Assembly: GCA_942159475.1 (NCBI GenBank) | Contig: OW804098.1 | Location: forward strand, 115,680,218 to 115,744,217 | Length of the DNA stretch: 64,000 bases | Source of the DNA: Sthenelais limicola | Lineage: Eukaryota; Annelida; Polychaeta; Phyllodocida; Sigalionidae | Direction: 5' to 3' | Shown: piece after piece, positions 1 to 11,977 of the stretch | How the letters are laid out: each line of letters opens with the position of its first letter | Numbering within the stretch: the stretch's first letter is position 1 | The notes under the pieces: generated by a model | The model's database searches: none | Told to the model about the DNA's origin: nothing | Seen by the model: the letters and a program-made list of their open reading frames with translations, nothing else | Made by a program: the position numbers and the translations under genes

Positions 1-660
1 CATGTTAGTGCAACCCAAATTAGAGCTAATTAGTGATAGAGATGTTCCTCGGTCACCCTTGTTCCTCCCATATATATGGAGAGGAAGGCCTGCGACACCA
101 ACACCACTTACTAGTGTAAGTCACACTCAAAGTAGTGAAATAGAGATGTACGGACATAGCCTATGTCTATCACTAATGAATATTGTTCTAGATTTTGCCA
201 TTATATTTGTGGTTCATATTGAGATTTATTAGTTTAATTCAATTCATCCAATATTAACCTATAACTACAAACTGCATTGGTCGTCACACCCTTGTCCTTC
301 CTTATAGGGAGAGAAAGGCTTGCGACGCCTACATCAATTTGTTACATGTCCATGACACTGATATGGTTATGTGCTTTATATTGAAACTTATTAATTCAGT
401 TTAGTTCAGTTCATTATATGAACTCAGAACTAAGGATTGTGACATAGTTTAGTGTTTATTCACTAATAAACCGATTTATATAAGATAGTTATAAGATTCC
501 TTTTTTTAATAGAAATATTTATCTCAGTAGTGAAAGTACAAAAATAATACATTGTATAGAAATTGTAGTGGTATCAAACTAGAAATGTAACTTGGCGTCT
601 CAAGATATTTCCTACCCTGTAGAGAGAGCAAGGCATGCGACGTCAACCTCTGTTAGAAGT
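1..660. repeat. diverged tandem repeat
   Basis: Three related blocks of about 60 bp lie near 48-120, 287-350 and 598-660. Each has a CCTTGTCCTTCC-like start, a GGAGAGnAAGGC core and TGCGACGYC. The stretches between the first blocks also match (TTTATTAGTTTAATTCA near 225; TTATTAATTCAGTTTAG near 388). This indicates an old tandem array with a unit of roughly 240-310 bp. A related block recurs near 7815-7890 (GGTGAGGCATGACGTCAA). No gene is seen here. Confidence 0.5.
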
Positions 661-1772
661 GAGAACCCAACTAAAATATAAGAATTCCTGATTCCATTTG
701 AATTTATCATTATTACCTTTACTTCCAATCAAAAACAAATCCGTCTCACAATTTGGAGTGAGACGGAAATAAGGGTTATGCCTGTATTTGCTTCATATCA
801 CAAGGATGACGATAAATATGAGAATATACTGTGAACGAGAGAACGGGAAGTTGTCACAACGATATACATTGCAATAGACTAGTCTCATGTCAAGCTGGGT
901 GAATTGTGGTAAAATGAAAGAGTTCTGACATGTGCTTCTGAATAGTTCTAGCCAACATATGAAAGTATTTATATTCCAAATTTTAAGCCACTGTGATTGA
1001 TTTTAGGGCAATCCGAAAGGGGGGTTGATAATTCATTTATTTTCTAATGTTCATGGGTACATACATACTTATTTCTCAACTTCAAGGGGAAGGCAGAGCT
1101 TTCAATTACATTGTTTACACCATTGATTTATTCTACTAAGGTATGCTTCATTTGCATCAGAAAATTGCATTACATATGACTGATTTTCACGAAATGTTTA
1201 TTTATTAGAAATTAAAATTGATGTATATCCTGTTTCAGTATGAGTATCAGAATGGGATAGGAGGTGCCATGTAGGAAACACTTTCCAGGAATTCTAATGA
1301 GATGGCACTGTGTGACAAGGCCTAGTCCAGGTACTCTTAGAAGTGCAAGGTGGGGACCAACCCAGACCGATGCATGCTTATTCTGAGTAAGTATTGGATT
1401 TTCATTTTTGTTGGTCCAGCTTTAATATGGCCCTCCTGTGCCAGTTGAAATACCTCTTAACCCAAATCTGAACAATAGAAAGAAAAATATAAACCTTTGT
1501 CAACTCAGTCAAAACATACAGTATTAACTTATGGTATATACACAGAGAGGGGCATGTGTAATGTTAGAATTGATATCTATACATGGATGTTATAAGATAT
1601 GGGCATGGGTGGGGGGTTGTTCTGATAAGAATAAGATAAATAAGTGGGTTTATTCAGCTAATTCATTCATTTAAATGTGATATTTATTGCGATATATATC
1701 ATATATCAGTCGTGGGACCAGTACATGTATCTGAACCTTTAACATTGTATTTTTCAGTTTCAACTGTCCACC
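661..1772. other. unannotated stretch
   Basis: No coding region or known repeat is recognised. A small perfect hairpin (CCGTCTCAC / GTGAGACGG, 9-bp arms) sits at about 741-766. Confidence 0.5.
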
Positions 1773-1775
1773 TAA

Positions 1776-3346
1776 AGGCCGATATCCACTTAGCCGACAA
1801 CCGACAACCGACAAAAGTGTCCAAAGGTGACCGACAATCGGTTCCCTGCCATCGTCGGTCACCTTCGTCGGTTCCCGGTATTTACTTACACGACAAAAAT
1901 GTCACCGACAATCGGTCACCTAGGGGTGACCGATCGTCGGTCACTGGTATCCACTTGTAAGATAATCGTGTACCAGGCATTTATATTGTATTTTAATTGT
2001 GATTTCCTCAGATATTGTTTCAAACGAAGGTCGATATATTTATCCTATTCTAATTTAATGTTATTTCTCATTTGGTGTTGCAGTACCCATGTCTTTAGGT
2101 ACCAGATGATAGCAAAAAGAGTTAATTTATTCATATATTTAGTTTAACGACATCTTTTTATAACTGAAAGAATAATTTATATCCATAATACATGCTTCTT
2201 ATTCACACGATCAGACTCAAAGTATATATATCTCATCACTGTATTTGTTTGATCTAGTAGTAAATGATACAATGGGAATTCTAAGAGAGATAATGAAAAG
2301 TAAATAAACAGGCAAATCCGCCATATTACTTTAACACATTACTTTCTCATTTGATTTTGCGTGCATCAACCAATCAAACTATTGTCTCAGTTTATTTATG
2401 TCATAATAATGTCTATATTATTGTCTATATCAAATGAGTCTCCAATGTGTGAGTACTACCGGGGATAGCTCTGCTCAAACAGACTAAATATGTTACACAA
2501 GTAGGGGGGGGGGGGGGCGGGGTATACACATTACCTTTTCAGAAAAGACTACGGAAATGAACGTTTCACGCTTAGTTGGAGATTCTTATTTCTTGAGGCT
2601 GTTGATTTTCTCCACGAGATTTAAAACGCCTCCAAGAAAGGGAAATATTTCTACTCTGTCTAAAAATGACCACCTTATACCATATTTATTTATTATTTCT
2701 CGACTCTTCTGACATCGATTTTTCCAAGTATTATCTAAATATTTTCTGAACTCTTGTTAATATATATTTCTATCGCCGTGCACCAACCAATTAGACATAC
2801 ATACTGCCTATATACGAATGAATATTAACTTATAGAGGGTTAAATTAATGTAGAATAAAAAAAAATACATGAAAAATAAATCACAATGTTAAAATATTGT
2901 TCCAAAAATATAAGCAACTGTGGGGAGGCGATAGTAACCATAATAGATAATAAATAAGCGGAAAAAAGGGGAGAAATGCCTTAAAAAGTACCAACATAAA
3001 ATATAATCAACATAAATGGTGACAAAATTAAGGTGGAATTGAAGTAAAACATCGATGCAAATGTTATTGGGGTGTTTCCCAATCATAACCAACATCGATA
3101 TGGCCATACAAGTTGAAAAAAAAAAAAAAATTGTTGCAGGGGTGACCGATGTCGGTGACCCCTCCCGACAATATCTAACTGAATAGATATTGTCGGGAGG
3201 GGTCACCGACAAACGTCACCGACAAAATGCACCCGGTGACCGACTGTCGGTCCCCGGTATCCACTTGCGCGATTGTCGGTGACCCATGGTGACCGATTGT
3301 CGGTGACCGCTAAGTGACCGATTATCGTGCAAGTGGATATCGCGCT
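1776..3346. mobile_element. non-autonomous TIR transposon, TAA target duplication (PIF/Harbinger-like)
   Basis: The ends are inverted copies, AGGCCGATATCCACTT on the left and the inverse of AGCGCGATATCCACTT on the right, flanked by TAA at 1773-1775 and 3347-3349. Both subterminal zones (about 1785-1960 and 3140-3330) are packed with inverted GGTGACCGA / TCGGTCACC motifs and echo GGTATCCACTTG internally. The middle (about 1.1 kb, AT-rich) has no transposase, so the element would need a transposase in trans. A 3-bp TWA duplication is typical of PIF/Harbinger; the superfamily is inferred from that alone. Confidence 0.65.
3151..3210. repeat. perfect 27-bp inverted repeat hairpin
   Basis: Arms 3151-3177 and 3184-3210 are exact reverse complements with a 6-nt loop (ACTGAA). 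It lies in the right subterminal zone of the 1.57-kb TIR element and includes its GTCGGTGACC motif. A 27-bp perfect arm in an otherwise decayed element suggests recent formation or selection for pairing. Confidence 0.85.
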
Positions 3347-3349
3347 TAA

Positions 3350-4600
3350 GAATGAGCTGGTGCTGAAAATCTGGAAAGAGAACAATCCCGTGAAAAGAAG
3401 TGGGTGCAGGCCTATACTTTCTGCATGTGGAAAAGAGGTTAGTTACAATTGATATTCATTTTATAATGTTAACATCCACACTAATTATTTGTTGTGTATG
3501 ACATTGAATGCTGTACACAAACCCTTGAAAGGTTTTGTACTCAGTGTATGTACAGGGCTCTAACTTTTGGGATGGCTTATATAGATCAAGCAGACACAAG
3601 AATAATATTGCTGAGAGCCCCTTGCATAGTGTAAGCATAGGCTGAGCGGCAAAAATGGAAGTTGCTATTTCTGCACAAGAACAATAGATTTACATGCCCC
3701 CCTTAATAATTATTGTGGTAAACTCAGGCTTAGATAATCATCAGGGGGATGGGTTGGGGCAGGGGGGATACAGGCAAATCCAGAGGGGGTGATCGTTTAC
3801 ATAACAAAGGAGCACATTTTGACTCACATTTTTTTTATTTGCTTTTTCTTGCACCACCCCTAGAAACTACATTTTATAATTCCTACCAGTGATTCACCGG
3901 GGGCTTCTAGTTATGCATTATCTGTTTAAATTATTATTGCATTTCAACTTGTGTAGGTTATTTTATCATTTGAATAGGAGAATAGTTATTATTCGCAGAA
4001 CATATATATGCATTAACTTATTTGTATCAAAGGTGTCACAAATATTGCTTATTATACTTTGGATATATTTGTAGGTTTCCTTATTTAAATCTTAATCAAA
4101 GCCTGTGTAAGTTTCATAACCTAAAAAGTGTCAATGCATGAATGTGTATATCCTACCATAAACCATTAATCATTAAAATGCATTGTTTAATTTAAAGTGT
4201 CCTATCATGAAAATACCCTTGGTTGCTATGGGGAATTGCCTCCTCTTTTTATGCATGAACAAGGAATGTTATTCAAACCTAATAAAAGAATAATTTTAAT
4301 TTGCAGACAACTGTCTGCTGAGGATGGTGTCCAGTCATCAGTACTCACTACACCTTCGCTGATTTATTGTGGTAAGCTGTGCAAACGTTTATGATATTAC
4401 TAGCAATGACCGGTCCATATTCCAAGGCCTATCCCCCTCTCCCAACAATGATGCGCTAAGCTATAGCCTCCCCACCCTCTCCCTCAGCTACTCTTGTGAT
4501 TCTTTCCTGTAAATATGTCCCTTCCTAGTCCTTCACCTCTCGCCCTCCTCCCTAGCCTCCTTCTTCCTTTATATGTCTTGATCATCCCTCTCCACCCCTC
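3350..4600. other. unannotated stretch
   Basis: AT-rich DNA with short ORFs that show no family signature. Nothing is recognised. Confidence 0.5.
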
Positions 4601-4639
4601 ATTTAAAAACTCCATCCCCTCCCCACTCGTACACCACAC

Positions 4640-5886
4640 TCCTCACTTATACATGCCACCCCTCACTCATACACTGCACTCCTCACATAAACACCCCACC
4701 CCCTCCTCACTTGTACACCCCACCCCTCACTTATACACCCCACCCCTCACTCACACACCCCATCCCTCACTCACACACCCACCCCTCACTCATACACTCC
4801 ACCCCCCACTCATAAAACCCCATCTCCCACTCATACAACCCACCCCTCACTCATACAACCTCGCCCTTCACTCATACCCCCACCCACCACTCATACAACC
4901 CCACTTCTCACTCATGCACCCCAACCCCCACTTATACACCTCACCCCTCACTCATACACCTCACCCCTCACTCATACACCCCACTCCTCACTCACACCCC
5001 CACACCCCACTTATACACCCCACCACTCCACCCCACCCCCCACTCATACACCCACCCCTCACTTATACACCCCACCCCTCACTCATACACCCCACTCCTC
5101 ACTCATACACCTCACCCCTCACTCATACACCCCACTCCCCACTCACACCCCCACACCCCACTTATACACCTCACCCCTCCACCCCACCCCTCACTCATAC
5201 ACCACACCCCTCACTCACACCCCCACACCCCACTTATACACCCCACCACTCCACCCCACCCCCCACTCATACACCCACCCCTCACTTATACACCCCACCC
5301 CTCACTCATACACCCCACCCCTCACTCATACACCCCACCCCTCACTCATACACCCCACTCCTCACTCATACACCTCACCCCTCACTCATACACCCCACTC
5401 CTCACTCACACCCCCACACCCCACTTTTACACCTCACCCCTCCACCCCACCCCTCACTCATACACCACACCCCTCACTCATACACTACACTCCTCACTTA
5501 TACACCTCACCCCTCACTCATACAACCCCACTTCTCACTCATACACCCCATCCCCCACTTATACACCCCAACCCCCACTCATACACCCACCCCTCACTTA
5601 TACACCTCACCCCTCACTCATACGCCTCACCCCTCACTCATACACCTCACCCCTCACTCATACACCCCACCCCTCACTCATACACCCCACACCCCACTCA
5701 CACACCCCACCCCTCACTTATACACCCAACCCCTCACTCATACACCCCACCCCTCACTCACACACCCCACTCCTCACTTATACACCCCACCCCTCACTCA
5801 TACACCCCACCCCTCACTCACACACCCCACTCCTCACTTATACACCTCACCCCTTTCTCATACACCCAACCCCTTACTCAGATACA
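4640..5886. repeat. C-rich 20-bp tandem satellite
   Basis: About 1.25 kb of degenerate copies of a 20-bp unit (CCCCTCACTCATACACCCCA and variants). The plus strand is almost free of G, with none between about 4915 and 5630. Because 20 is not a multiple of 3, reading runs through the three registers of the unit and repeats every 60 nt. The unit has no stop in any register, so this gives a long artefactual ORF (4515-6047) rich in PLTHTPHPSLIHPTPHSYTP. The minus strand has paired GGGG runs suited to G-quadruplexes. Confidence 0.9.
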
Positions 5887-7080
5887 GTACAGGGGCGGGT
5901 CTGAGGCTCAGTGCACCCCTGCCCCTATCCACACACATACCTTTTAAAATCAGTTTCCTTTTCTTGTTCACTTATTTACCTTTAATAGCAGCCCCCCCTC
6001 CCCCCCCCCCACACACACGCAAATGGCATATCTACCTTCAATATTAATGCATGTACCAAAAGGGTGTTAGTCTCTATTTGTGTGTAACATTGTAATGAGG
6101 GCATTTCCAGGAATTAACTTTTGCAACAAAAATATGCTTGAACCATCATATGCAAGGACACCATGCCTAATATTATGGGGAAATTATGTTTATGAGCAAA
6201 CAATACGTATCCTAGAGAAGAACTAGTTGCATATGCTTTCTGTTCTATTTCTTGTCTAATATTATGCATTCTTCTTTTAGGAAACCATGAACTGACACAA
6301 GACTACACGTCTACACTTCTATCTCATAGGTTCTGCATGACTACCTGAAGATTTCCCAACAAAAACGGATGATCCAAGAGTTGTATTGCAAAGAAGTAAA
6401 AACAGTTGATAATATGTAATGATCAGCTATAAGAACACTCAAATTTATGTTTATTATTTATGTATTCTTATTGATGTTGTATTTAAACTGTCCCTTGTAT
6501 TATGTACATCAACGATAATCCTTCTAAGAGGAAAAGAACTTAATTTCTTCATGTATAATTCCGACATGTATATAGCTAGTTTCAGGGGTAAGTGTGGAAA
6601 TGATTCTTGAGATACTTAGTGTAGAATTGTTTGAGATTATGTTCATACATGTTTCAGCTCTGCTCTTTGCTAGATTGATTTTCCATTGTACTCATATTAT
6701 GTCCGGGACATTTTGATGGGAGGTTTTCTCTAGCTACTGTTAAAGCAGTAAACAGTTCTACATATGTATATGTTTATGTAATAAAGAACCGGTTAAAAAT
6801 TACATAATTTGTGTTCCCTCCTCGTTTGTAAATAGTGTTGCCATACTGATCACATAAACTCAATCAGATTAATTTCATTGTCCCCTATCTATCCCAAAAA
6901 GAATTCTCCAGACCAAAAGGATTTCATAAATGGTCTTTTCAATCAAACATTCCCTATATATGAATAAGACATATATATATATATATATATATAAAAAAAT
7001 ATTTATATATTTTTCAATTTTAATCAAATGTTAAGCAAATTTTTTCAATCAATTTTTATTTGATTTTGTTCCCGATTATC
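5887..7080. other. unannotated stretch with (AT)n
   Basis: No gene is recognised. A CA/poly-C patch lies near 5990-6017 and an (AT)n microsatellite near 6969-6993. Confidence 0.5.
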
Positions 7081-7219
7081 TAAACGTTTTCTGATACGCT
7101 ATTGAAGACGTTTTTTAGTGCCTAGACGGTAATACAGAAGCTAAACGTTTTTGAACATGGTAACGGAAAAAAACCGTCTTCTAAAAGGGGACAAAAAAAA
7201 CGTCTTCAAAAACGTTTAG
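7081..7219. repeat. short foldback element
   Basis: The ends TAAACGTTTT...GAAGACGTTTTTT and AAAAACGTCTTCAAAAACGTTTA are imperfect inverted copies about 140 bp apart. Extra ACCGTCTTC / GAAGACGG pairs lie inside and just outside. This is probably a palindromic miniature element. It directly precedes an F1 copy. Confidence 0.5.
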
Positions 7220-7249
7220 TATGAAGACGGTTTCACTTGCAGTGTACAT

Positions 7250-7489
7250 GGGTCAGATTTTCAGAAAATGTACAATTGGAAGCTATACACATTAATTTTA
7301 ATACATTCTGCTAAATTGGACTGAAAAATGGCCATTACTTGGTATATCTGAGTATATTTGGTATCGGATTGATTTAAAGTAGCAGTTCTGTTATGTTAAA
7401 CTGCATTTTGAAGCTCATTTCTGTCTTAAATGTGGGATATTTGAGAGGATTGTTGAAGGCAAATTGTACATTTTCTGAAAATCGGACCC
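7250..7489 (+). mobile_element. F1 MITE, subfamily A
   Basis: A complete copy with inverted ends (GGGTCAGATTTTCAG / inverse), flanked by ACAT at 7246-7249 and 7490-7493. This copy helps define the 4-bp target duplication. Plus orientation here means the end reading CAATTGGCAGC is on the left. Confidence 0.9.
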
Positions 7490-7529
7490 ACATTCATCCT
7501 TTATTATATACAAGCAAAGTACCTTTGAT

Positions 7530-7830
7530 CGGTCCCCCCGCCCTCCCTGTCCCTCTCTCCTTTTCCTTCTTCACTCTACCCCTCTGGCCTCCATTCCGCC
7601 CCTCTTTTTCTCTCCCCTTCCCCCTATTCTCTCTCTCCCCCCTCCTTCTCACTCTCTCCCTCCCACAACTAAAAAACTAAAAAGTGCTTATAGACACCCT
7701 CTTGTTCCTCACCCTATCCAATTTCTCCCACCCTGTCCCTCTGCTTCCTTCATTCCCTCCTTCCCTCTCCCACCCTTCTCCTCCCTCCTTCTCTCTTCCT
7801 CCCTCTCCCTCCCTCCCTTGTGCGTTGCTA
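7530..7830. repeat. polypyrimidine tract
   Basis: About 300 bp of C/T-rich low-complexity DNA (CCCTCTCTCC, TCCCTCCCTC). ORFs through it are low-complexity artefacts. Confidence 0.8.
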
Positions 7831-8187
7831 GGGAATCCCACATTGCCACAGACAGTGGGTGAGGCATGACGTCAATCTCTTTTAGCTTCTAACAGGGGCT
7901 TTCCCGTGCTAAAAATAGTTGTATAGAATTCAACTAAAAAACTAAAAGGGCTTCAAAATCATATTTCCACCCTAGATACCTTCACAAACCACATAGAACG
8001 TCCTCCAGAGAGGGTGGACAGAACTCTACAGTTGGGTAAAACGGTTTGTAAAACAACAAATTCCGAGAACATGTGAGACAAAGAAACTCCTCTTTTCTAC
8101 CTCTTTTCATAGAAACCGCTCTTTTTGTATATTATATGGAGTATTACTGCTAGTGGTGAAAGGCTGGGACGCAAATATTATGATAGT
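7831..8187. other. unannotated stretch
   Basis: Starts with a relative of the 1-660 tandem block (GAGGCATGACGTCAA near 7861). Nothing else is recognised. Confidence 0.4.
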
Positions 8188-8286
8188 ATGTAGTGAGGTT
8201 GGTTTCTGACTTCTGATATCCCTAGTCGAAAAAAACGAGTGGGCATTGTGTACAGTAAATCAGAAACTAACCGAGTTACATCCTAT
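8188..8286. repeat. inverted-repeat fragment, related to 53395-53442
   Basis: The arms ATGTAGTGAGGTTGGTTTCTGA (first 20 bases ATGTAGTGAGGTTGGTTTCT; 8188-8212) and the inverse near 8257-8286 pair imperfectly. The right arm, read backwards with its neighbour TACTGTACACAATGCCCAC, matches 53395-53442 in the FReD intron. Two copies at distant sites imply a dispersed TIR element. Confidence 0.55.
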
Positions 8287-9426
8287 TTCTATACCACGAT
8301 GTCATAATTGTTAAATAAAATGTATAAACAAACTATTTATTTACCTTGCTTTGCTCTGATGATTTTATACCAAAGCACTAGGCAAGAGTATAACTGATTG
8401 GCTAATCAGTCTTAGCTCCATCCGCACAGGCATATCGGTATGGCGAAGTGTTCCTTGACTCTAATCCCTAACATAAATATATATCAATTAATACCCATCT
8501 GCAAGTGGTGTCAGTATCAGTCAGCAGGTGGTCCACTCATCTTTAAACTTTTTTTTAAATTGTGAAATATACTAACTAAATAATTTTTGGAAGTATTCTC
8601 CTAGCCATAAGAACTATTCTCATCTTTATTTCATCAATGTGTGACGACTATGAGGAAAGATATTAATGTTTTGTATTTGTGATGTGACTGTGAGTGGGTG
8701 GATTATTATACAAGGGAGAGGGAGAGAGGGGGATGCCCCAATTATGAAACACATGGTTTTGGTTTGGTCTGACAGCACCCTCGGTCATGGTGCTGTAATG
8801 GCCTGTTATGTAATACCTGGCGGCGCCACAGAGCCGTGAAATTCCGGTTTTGACTATGAGTGTAATCAATGACGGCACGGATGGCATATGATGTCACAAA
8901 TGGGCTTGATGTCGTAAGCGAGCGAAACTTCAAGCAATAAGGATGCTTCTTACACTTTAAAAACTAATATTTTTGTGTGTGGATCCATTCAACATAATAC
9001 AATACACTCATTTGCACCGTGTACAACCCCCGGATCGTGGTATAAAAGGAGGGAACACCGAATGGCCCATTTGATCTCATTCTTTTATTCCAACAAAGGT
9101 TTGATAAGATCAGCCCTCTATCTTTCTGTCTTTCTAGTCATGGCAGGCATTTATGTGTGACATCAATTCATGAATTATTTACCAAAGGTAGTCCATCGGC
9201 AGCGTACATAAAGGCCCACCTATAGATAGCAGTTCCCAGATCGAATTTTATTGTCTGTATTCTCTATCACTTAGGTGCACTCAATAGCTAATCAACTGTA
9301 TAAAACGAGCATTGAGAGCAACTCAAATGCTGCCAATAGGGCGATAATAGGGAGATAATGTCAAACGTGACTGCCGTGGTGTCCCTACTTGATTATGTAT
9401 GAACTACCAGCAGTGACAAGCATTGG
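8287..9426. other. unannotated stretch with a TATA-like site
   Basis: No gene is recognised. TATAAAAGGA at 9041-9050 is a good match to a TATA box, but no supported transcript follows, so it may be chance or part of an old element. Confidence 0.3.
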
Positions 9427-9427
9427 C

Positions 9428-10329
9428 TATAGTCTGTCTCAAAAGTAGTCGACACAGGATTCCTTCAAACCTTATACATAGATTTCACTGACGTCACGGC
9501 CCTCGCCATGTCTGGGGTCCAGTTAGATGCCTATGTATGCTGTGATACTTGAAAATACCGTTTTCTGGCTGTTTTAACCTTTACCAGTTTTAATCTGCCT
9601 CAACAATACCTTCATAATAGGTTAGATAATCTGCCTTTAGTGTAGTATTACCCAAGTATCTACTCTTGTGAGGTTTATCAACTTTGTTTTGATAACCGCG
9701 CCGTAGACGGCAATGGTAGCCTTGACCCGAGAGATGGCGGCCACTGTGATACCCTAGCCTACTGGGTGACGTCATGTGAAATCTATGTATAGAAGAGAGA
9801 AAATTGGGGGACATCTGACTTCAAACCTTTGCCCCCTGAATCACTGTTCTCAAATCAACAAATATGCATATCTTTTCATCAACCTCATAACCCCATTATT
9901 TCATAAGGTGTGATAAAAGTAACTGAGTTTATAGATCCGTACAGTAAATGTCTTCTCACTTAGGAAACGAATTATATATTTAAGCTGGGAGAATGTGATG
10001 CCCTACTTTAGATTGTATATAATAGATTACAGGGCGCTTATGAAAATCAATGTAAATTGAGATGTGCTCTGTAATAAAATGAAATTTGAACAAAAAAAAT
10101 ACAGCTGTATTGTATTGCGCTGTCTCATGTAGCAGCTGTTGTTTTGCTTAGAAGGAAGGAAGAGCTGGTCATACTTGCCCTATTTCCCATGGTTGATTGC
10201 AAAGAGCATTTCGCATGGCAAAGGGCTGACAGGTCCTTGTCATAAATAGAAATAAAAAATCACCCACTTTTCCCTCTCCTTAAAGGGATCTAAGAAATCA
10301 TGTGTCAACTACTTTTCATACAGACTATA
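9428..10329. mobile_element. F3 TIR element, copy 1 (with nested insertion)
   Basis: The ends TATAGTCTGTCTCAAAAGTA and the inverse of TATAGTCTGTATGAAAAGTA continue for about 38 bp of inverted repeat (GTYGACACAGGATTCCTT). The interior shares about 230 bp (AGCAGCTGTTGTTTTGCTTA, TTGACAGGTCCTTGTCAT) with the copy at 38040-38398. No transposase is present. A 319-bp element is nested at 9473-9791. Confidence 0.75.
9473..9791. mobile_element. nested MITE with TGACGTCA in both ends
   Basis: Inverted ends of about 25 bp (TATACATAGATTTCACTGAC / inverse, one indel) interrupt the F3 copy just inside its left end. Each end carries a GTGACGTCA, close to a CRE/ATF site. The 38-kb F3 copy lacks this segment, which supports a separate insertion. 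Confidence 0.7.
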
Positions 10330-10772
10330 CCGATTCCAATGTGAGACCTCGCTCTATATATAACAGGGGGATGTTTCATGAAAATAAGATGAAATTGTAT
10401 GATATAAGATGGGCTGCATCATATTATATTTATAAGATGTGTCATATGATGTATCTTGCTAGCACATGTGGGATATGTTCTTAAATTGTGTGTTTCATTA
10501 ATTAAGTGCCATATAAAAACCATGTAGTATCTTGTTTATGACGCCATTTTGTTGCAATGCAGTGTGGGTAGGGTAACTTGGCCAATCACAACCCATGTTG
10601 GGTGTCCCCTATGCTGACCCTGAGCATTTCAATGGTACAATCAAGGTAATCAAAAAGGTGACAAACTAGGTTGGACTATCCCCTATGCATGACATCACTC
10701 TTATGATTACCATTTGACTAGGTCTACACCTCTTATATTGAGTTCAGTACACCCAGGAGCATATGGGCATAT
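10330..10772. other. unannotated stretch
   Basis: AT-rich DNA. Nothing is recognised. Confidence 0.4.
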
Positions 10773-11007
10773 GGGTCAGATTTTCAGAAAATGTATAATT
10801 CACCTTCGCAAAACATCTCAAATAACCCAAATTTAAGACGAAAATAAAGTTCAAAATACAGTACACCCTAACCAAACAGATTGCTAGAATCAATGCAATG
10901 CCAAATATACTCGAACTTACCTAGTATTGACCAAATTATAGCCTAATTTAACAGAATTTACTAAATGTGTACAGCTGCCAATTATACATTTTCTGAAACT
11001 CTCACCC
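10773..11007 (-). mobile_element. F1 MITE, subfamily B
   Basis: A full-length reversed copy; its right end is diverged (ACTCTCACCC). The flanks ATAT and TTAT match at three of four bases. Confidence 0.8.
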
Positions 11008-11481
11008 TTATAACGAGGAAGGTTAGGACCAGACATTGTGCAATACAGTGCCAATTATGGCTACTCTTAGAACCCTGTCACGTTCGTTCGTTGAACTCTG
11101 TTGTGCAACAGCCCTCTGGGGAGAGAATGAGAGCATGGTACCTTTGCCACTCGCTCTCAGGCAATGGATGTGTGATGATGCTTGCAGATGGAAAGCACTA
11201 TGAGCGGGAGGAATACTGTGAAACTAGATTAGAATCCCAATTTATAGTTAGCAATAATAACGGCAGGAAGGGATTGTTGTTCCACAATGCCACGATGAAG
11301 AGACAAATAGCAGAATTGTAAGTGCAACTGTCCACCTCAGATCTACGATCCTATAGCTGTGAAGCTAATATAGGATTGATGTAAACAAACCACTGTGAGC
11401 CCAATGTTTATTTGTTTGTTTTTGTAGCGAATTTTATTCAGGTTGATAATGTAACACTGGTCACTGCTGGTCCCAACCACT
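11008..11481. other. unannotated stretch
   Basis: Less AT-rich than its surroundings. A short plus-strand open frame (about 11008-11321) has no recognisable domain. Confidence 0.3.
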
Positions 11482-11733
11482 GCCTACTTCTCCCGCTACT
11501 CCTCCCGCTACTCCTCCCGCTACTCCTCCCGTTTCTTTGGTCCCGCTACTTCTCCCGCTACTCCTCCCGTTTCTTTGGTCCCACTACTTTTAGAAGCGGG
11601 AGCAAGTAGCGGGAGGTAGCCGCTTCAATTCAAACATGTTTGATTTGAAACGGCTACTTCCGGTTACTTCTAAAGTAGTGGGAGCAAAGAAACAGGAGTA
11701 GTAGCGGGAGAAGTAGCATGGCAATGGAACAAA
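11482..11733. repeat. large imperfect palindrome with CTCCCGCTA repeats
   Basis: The left half has several CTACTCCTCCCG units and CGTTTCTTTGGTCCC. The right half carries the inverse (GGGAGCAAAGAAACAGGAG, TAGCGGGAGAAGTAG). The centre near 11638 is itself palindromic around CAAACATGTTTG with GTAGCCG / CGGCTAC outside. Arms are about 100 bp with internal asymmetry. This is probably a foldback-type element or a collapsed TIR pair. Confidence 0.7.
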
Positions 11734-11977
11734 ATACAGTTTAACCTAACCAAACAGATTGATAGAATCAATGCAATGCCGAATATACTCGAATTCTGCT
11801 AAATAAGGCTACAATTTGGTCAATACTAGGCAAATTTGAGTATATTCGGCATTGCATTGATTCTAGCAATCGGTTTGGTTATGGTCAACTGTATCTGGAA
11901 CTTTATTTTCGTCTGACATTTGGGTTATTGGAGAAGATTGGCGAAGTTGAATTGTACATTTTCTGAAAATCTTACCC
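11730..11977 (+). mobile_element. F1 MITE, rearranged subfamily B copy
   Basis: The right two-thirds reads as subfamily B ending AATCTTACCC. The left part (11730-11800) is an inverted copy of the same interior (AATACAGTTTAACCTAACC), so the element folds back on itself and lacks a normal left end. Confidence 0.7.

Noticed and set aside
4515..6047. 510-codon ORF rich in His, Pro and Thr
   Set aside because: It is the 20-bp satellite read through its three registers. It has no start context, domain or codon structure independent of the repeat.
7393..7869. ORFs rich in Ser, Leu and Pro
   Set aside because: They are translations of an F1 end and a polypyrimidine tract.
9041..9050. TATA box as a gene promoter
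   Set aside because: The match is good, but no coding region, splice pattern or polyadenylation signal follows, so it is recorded only as a site in an unannotated stretch.
10965..11321. 118-codon plus-strand ORF
   Set aside because: It begins inside an F1 element and shows no recognisable family feature.
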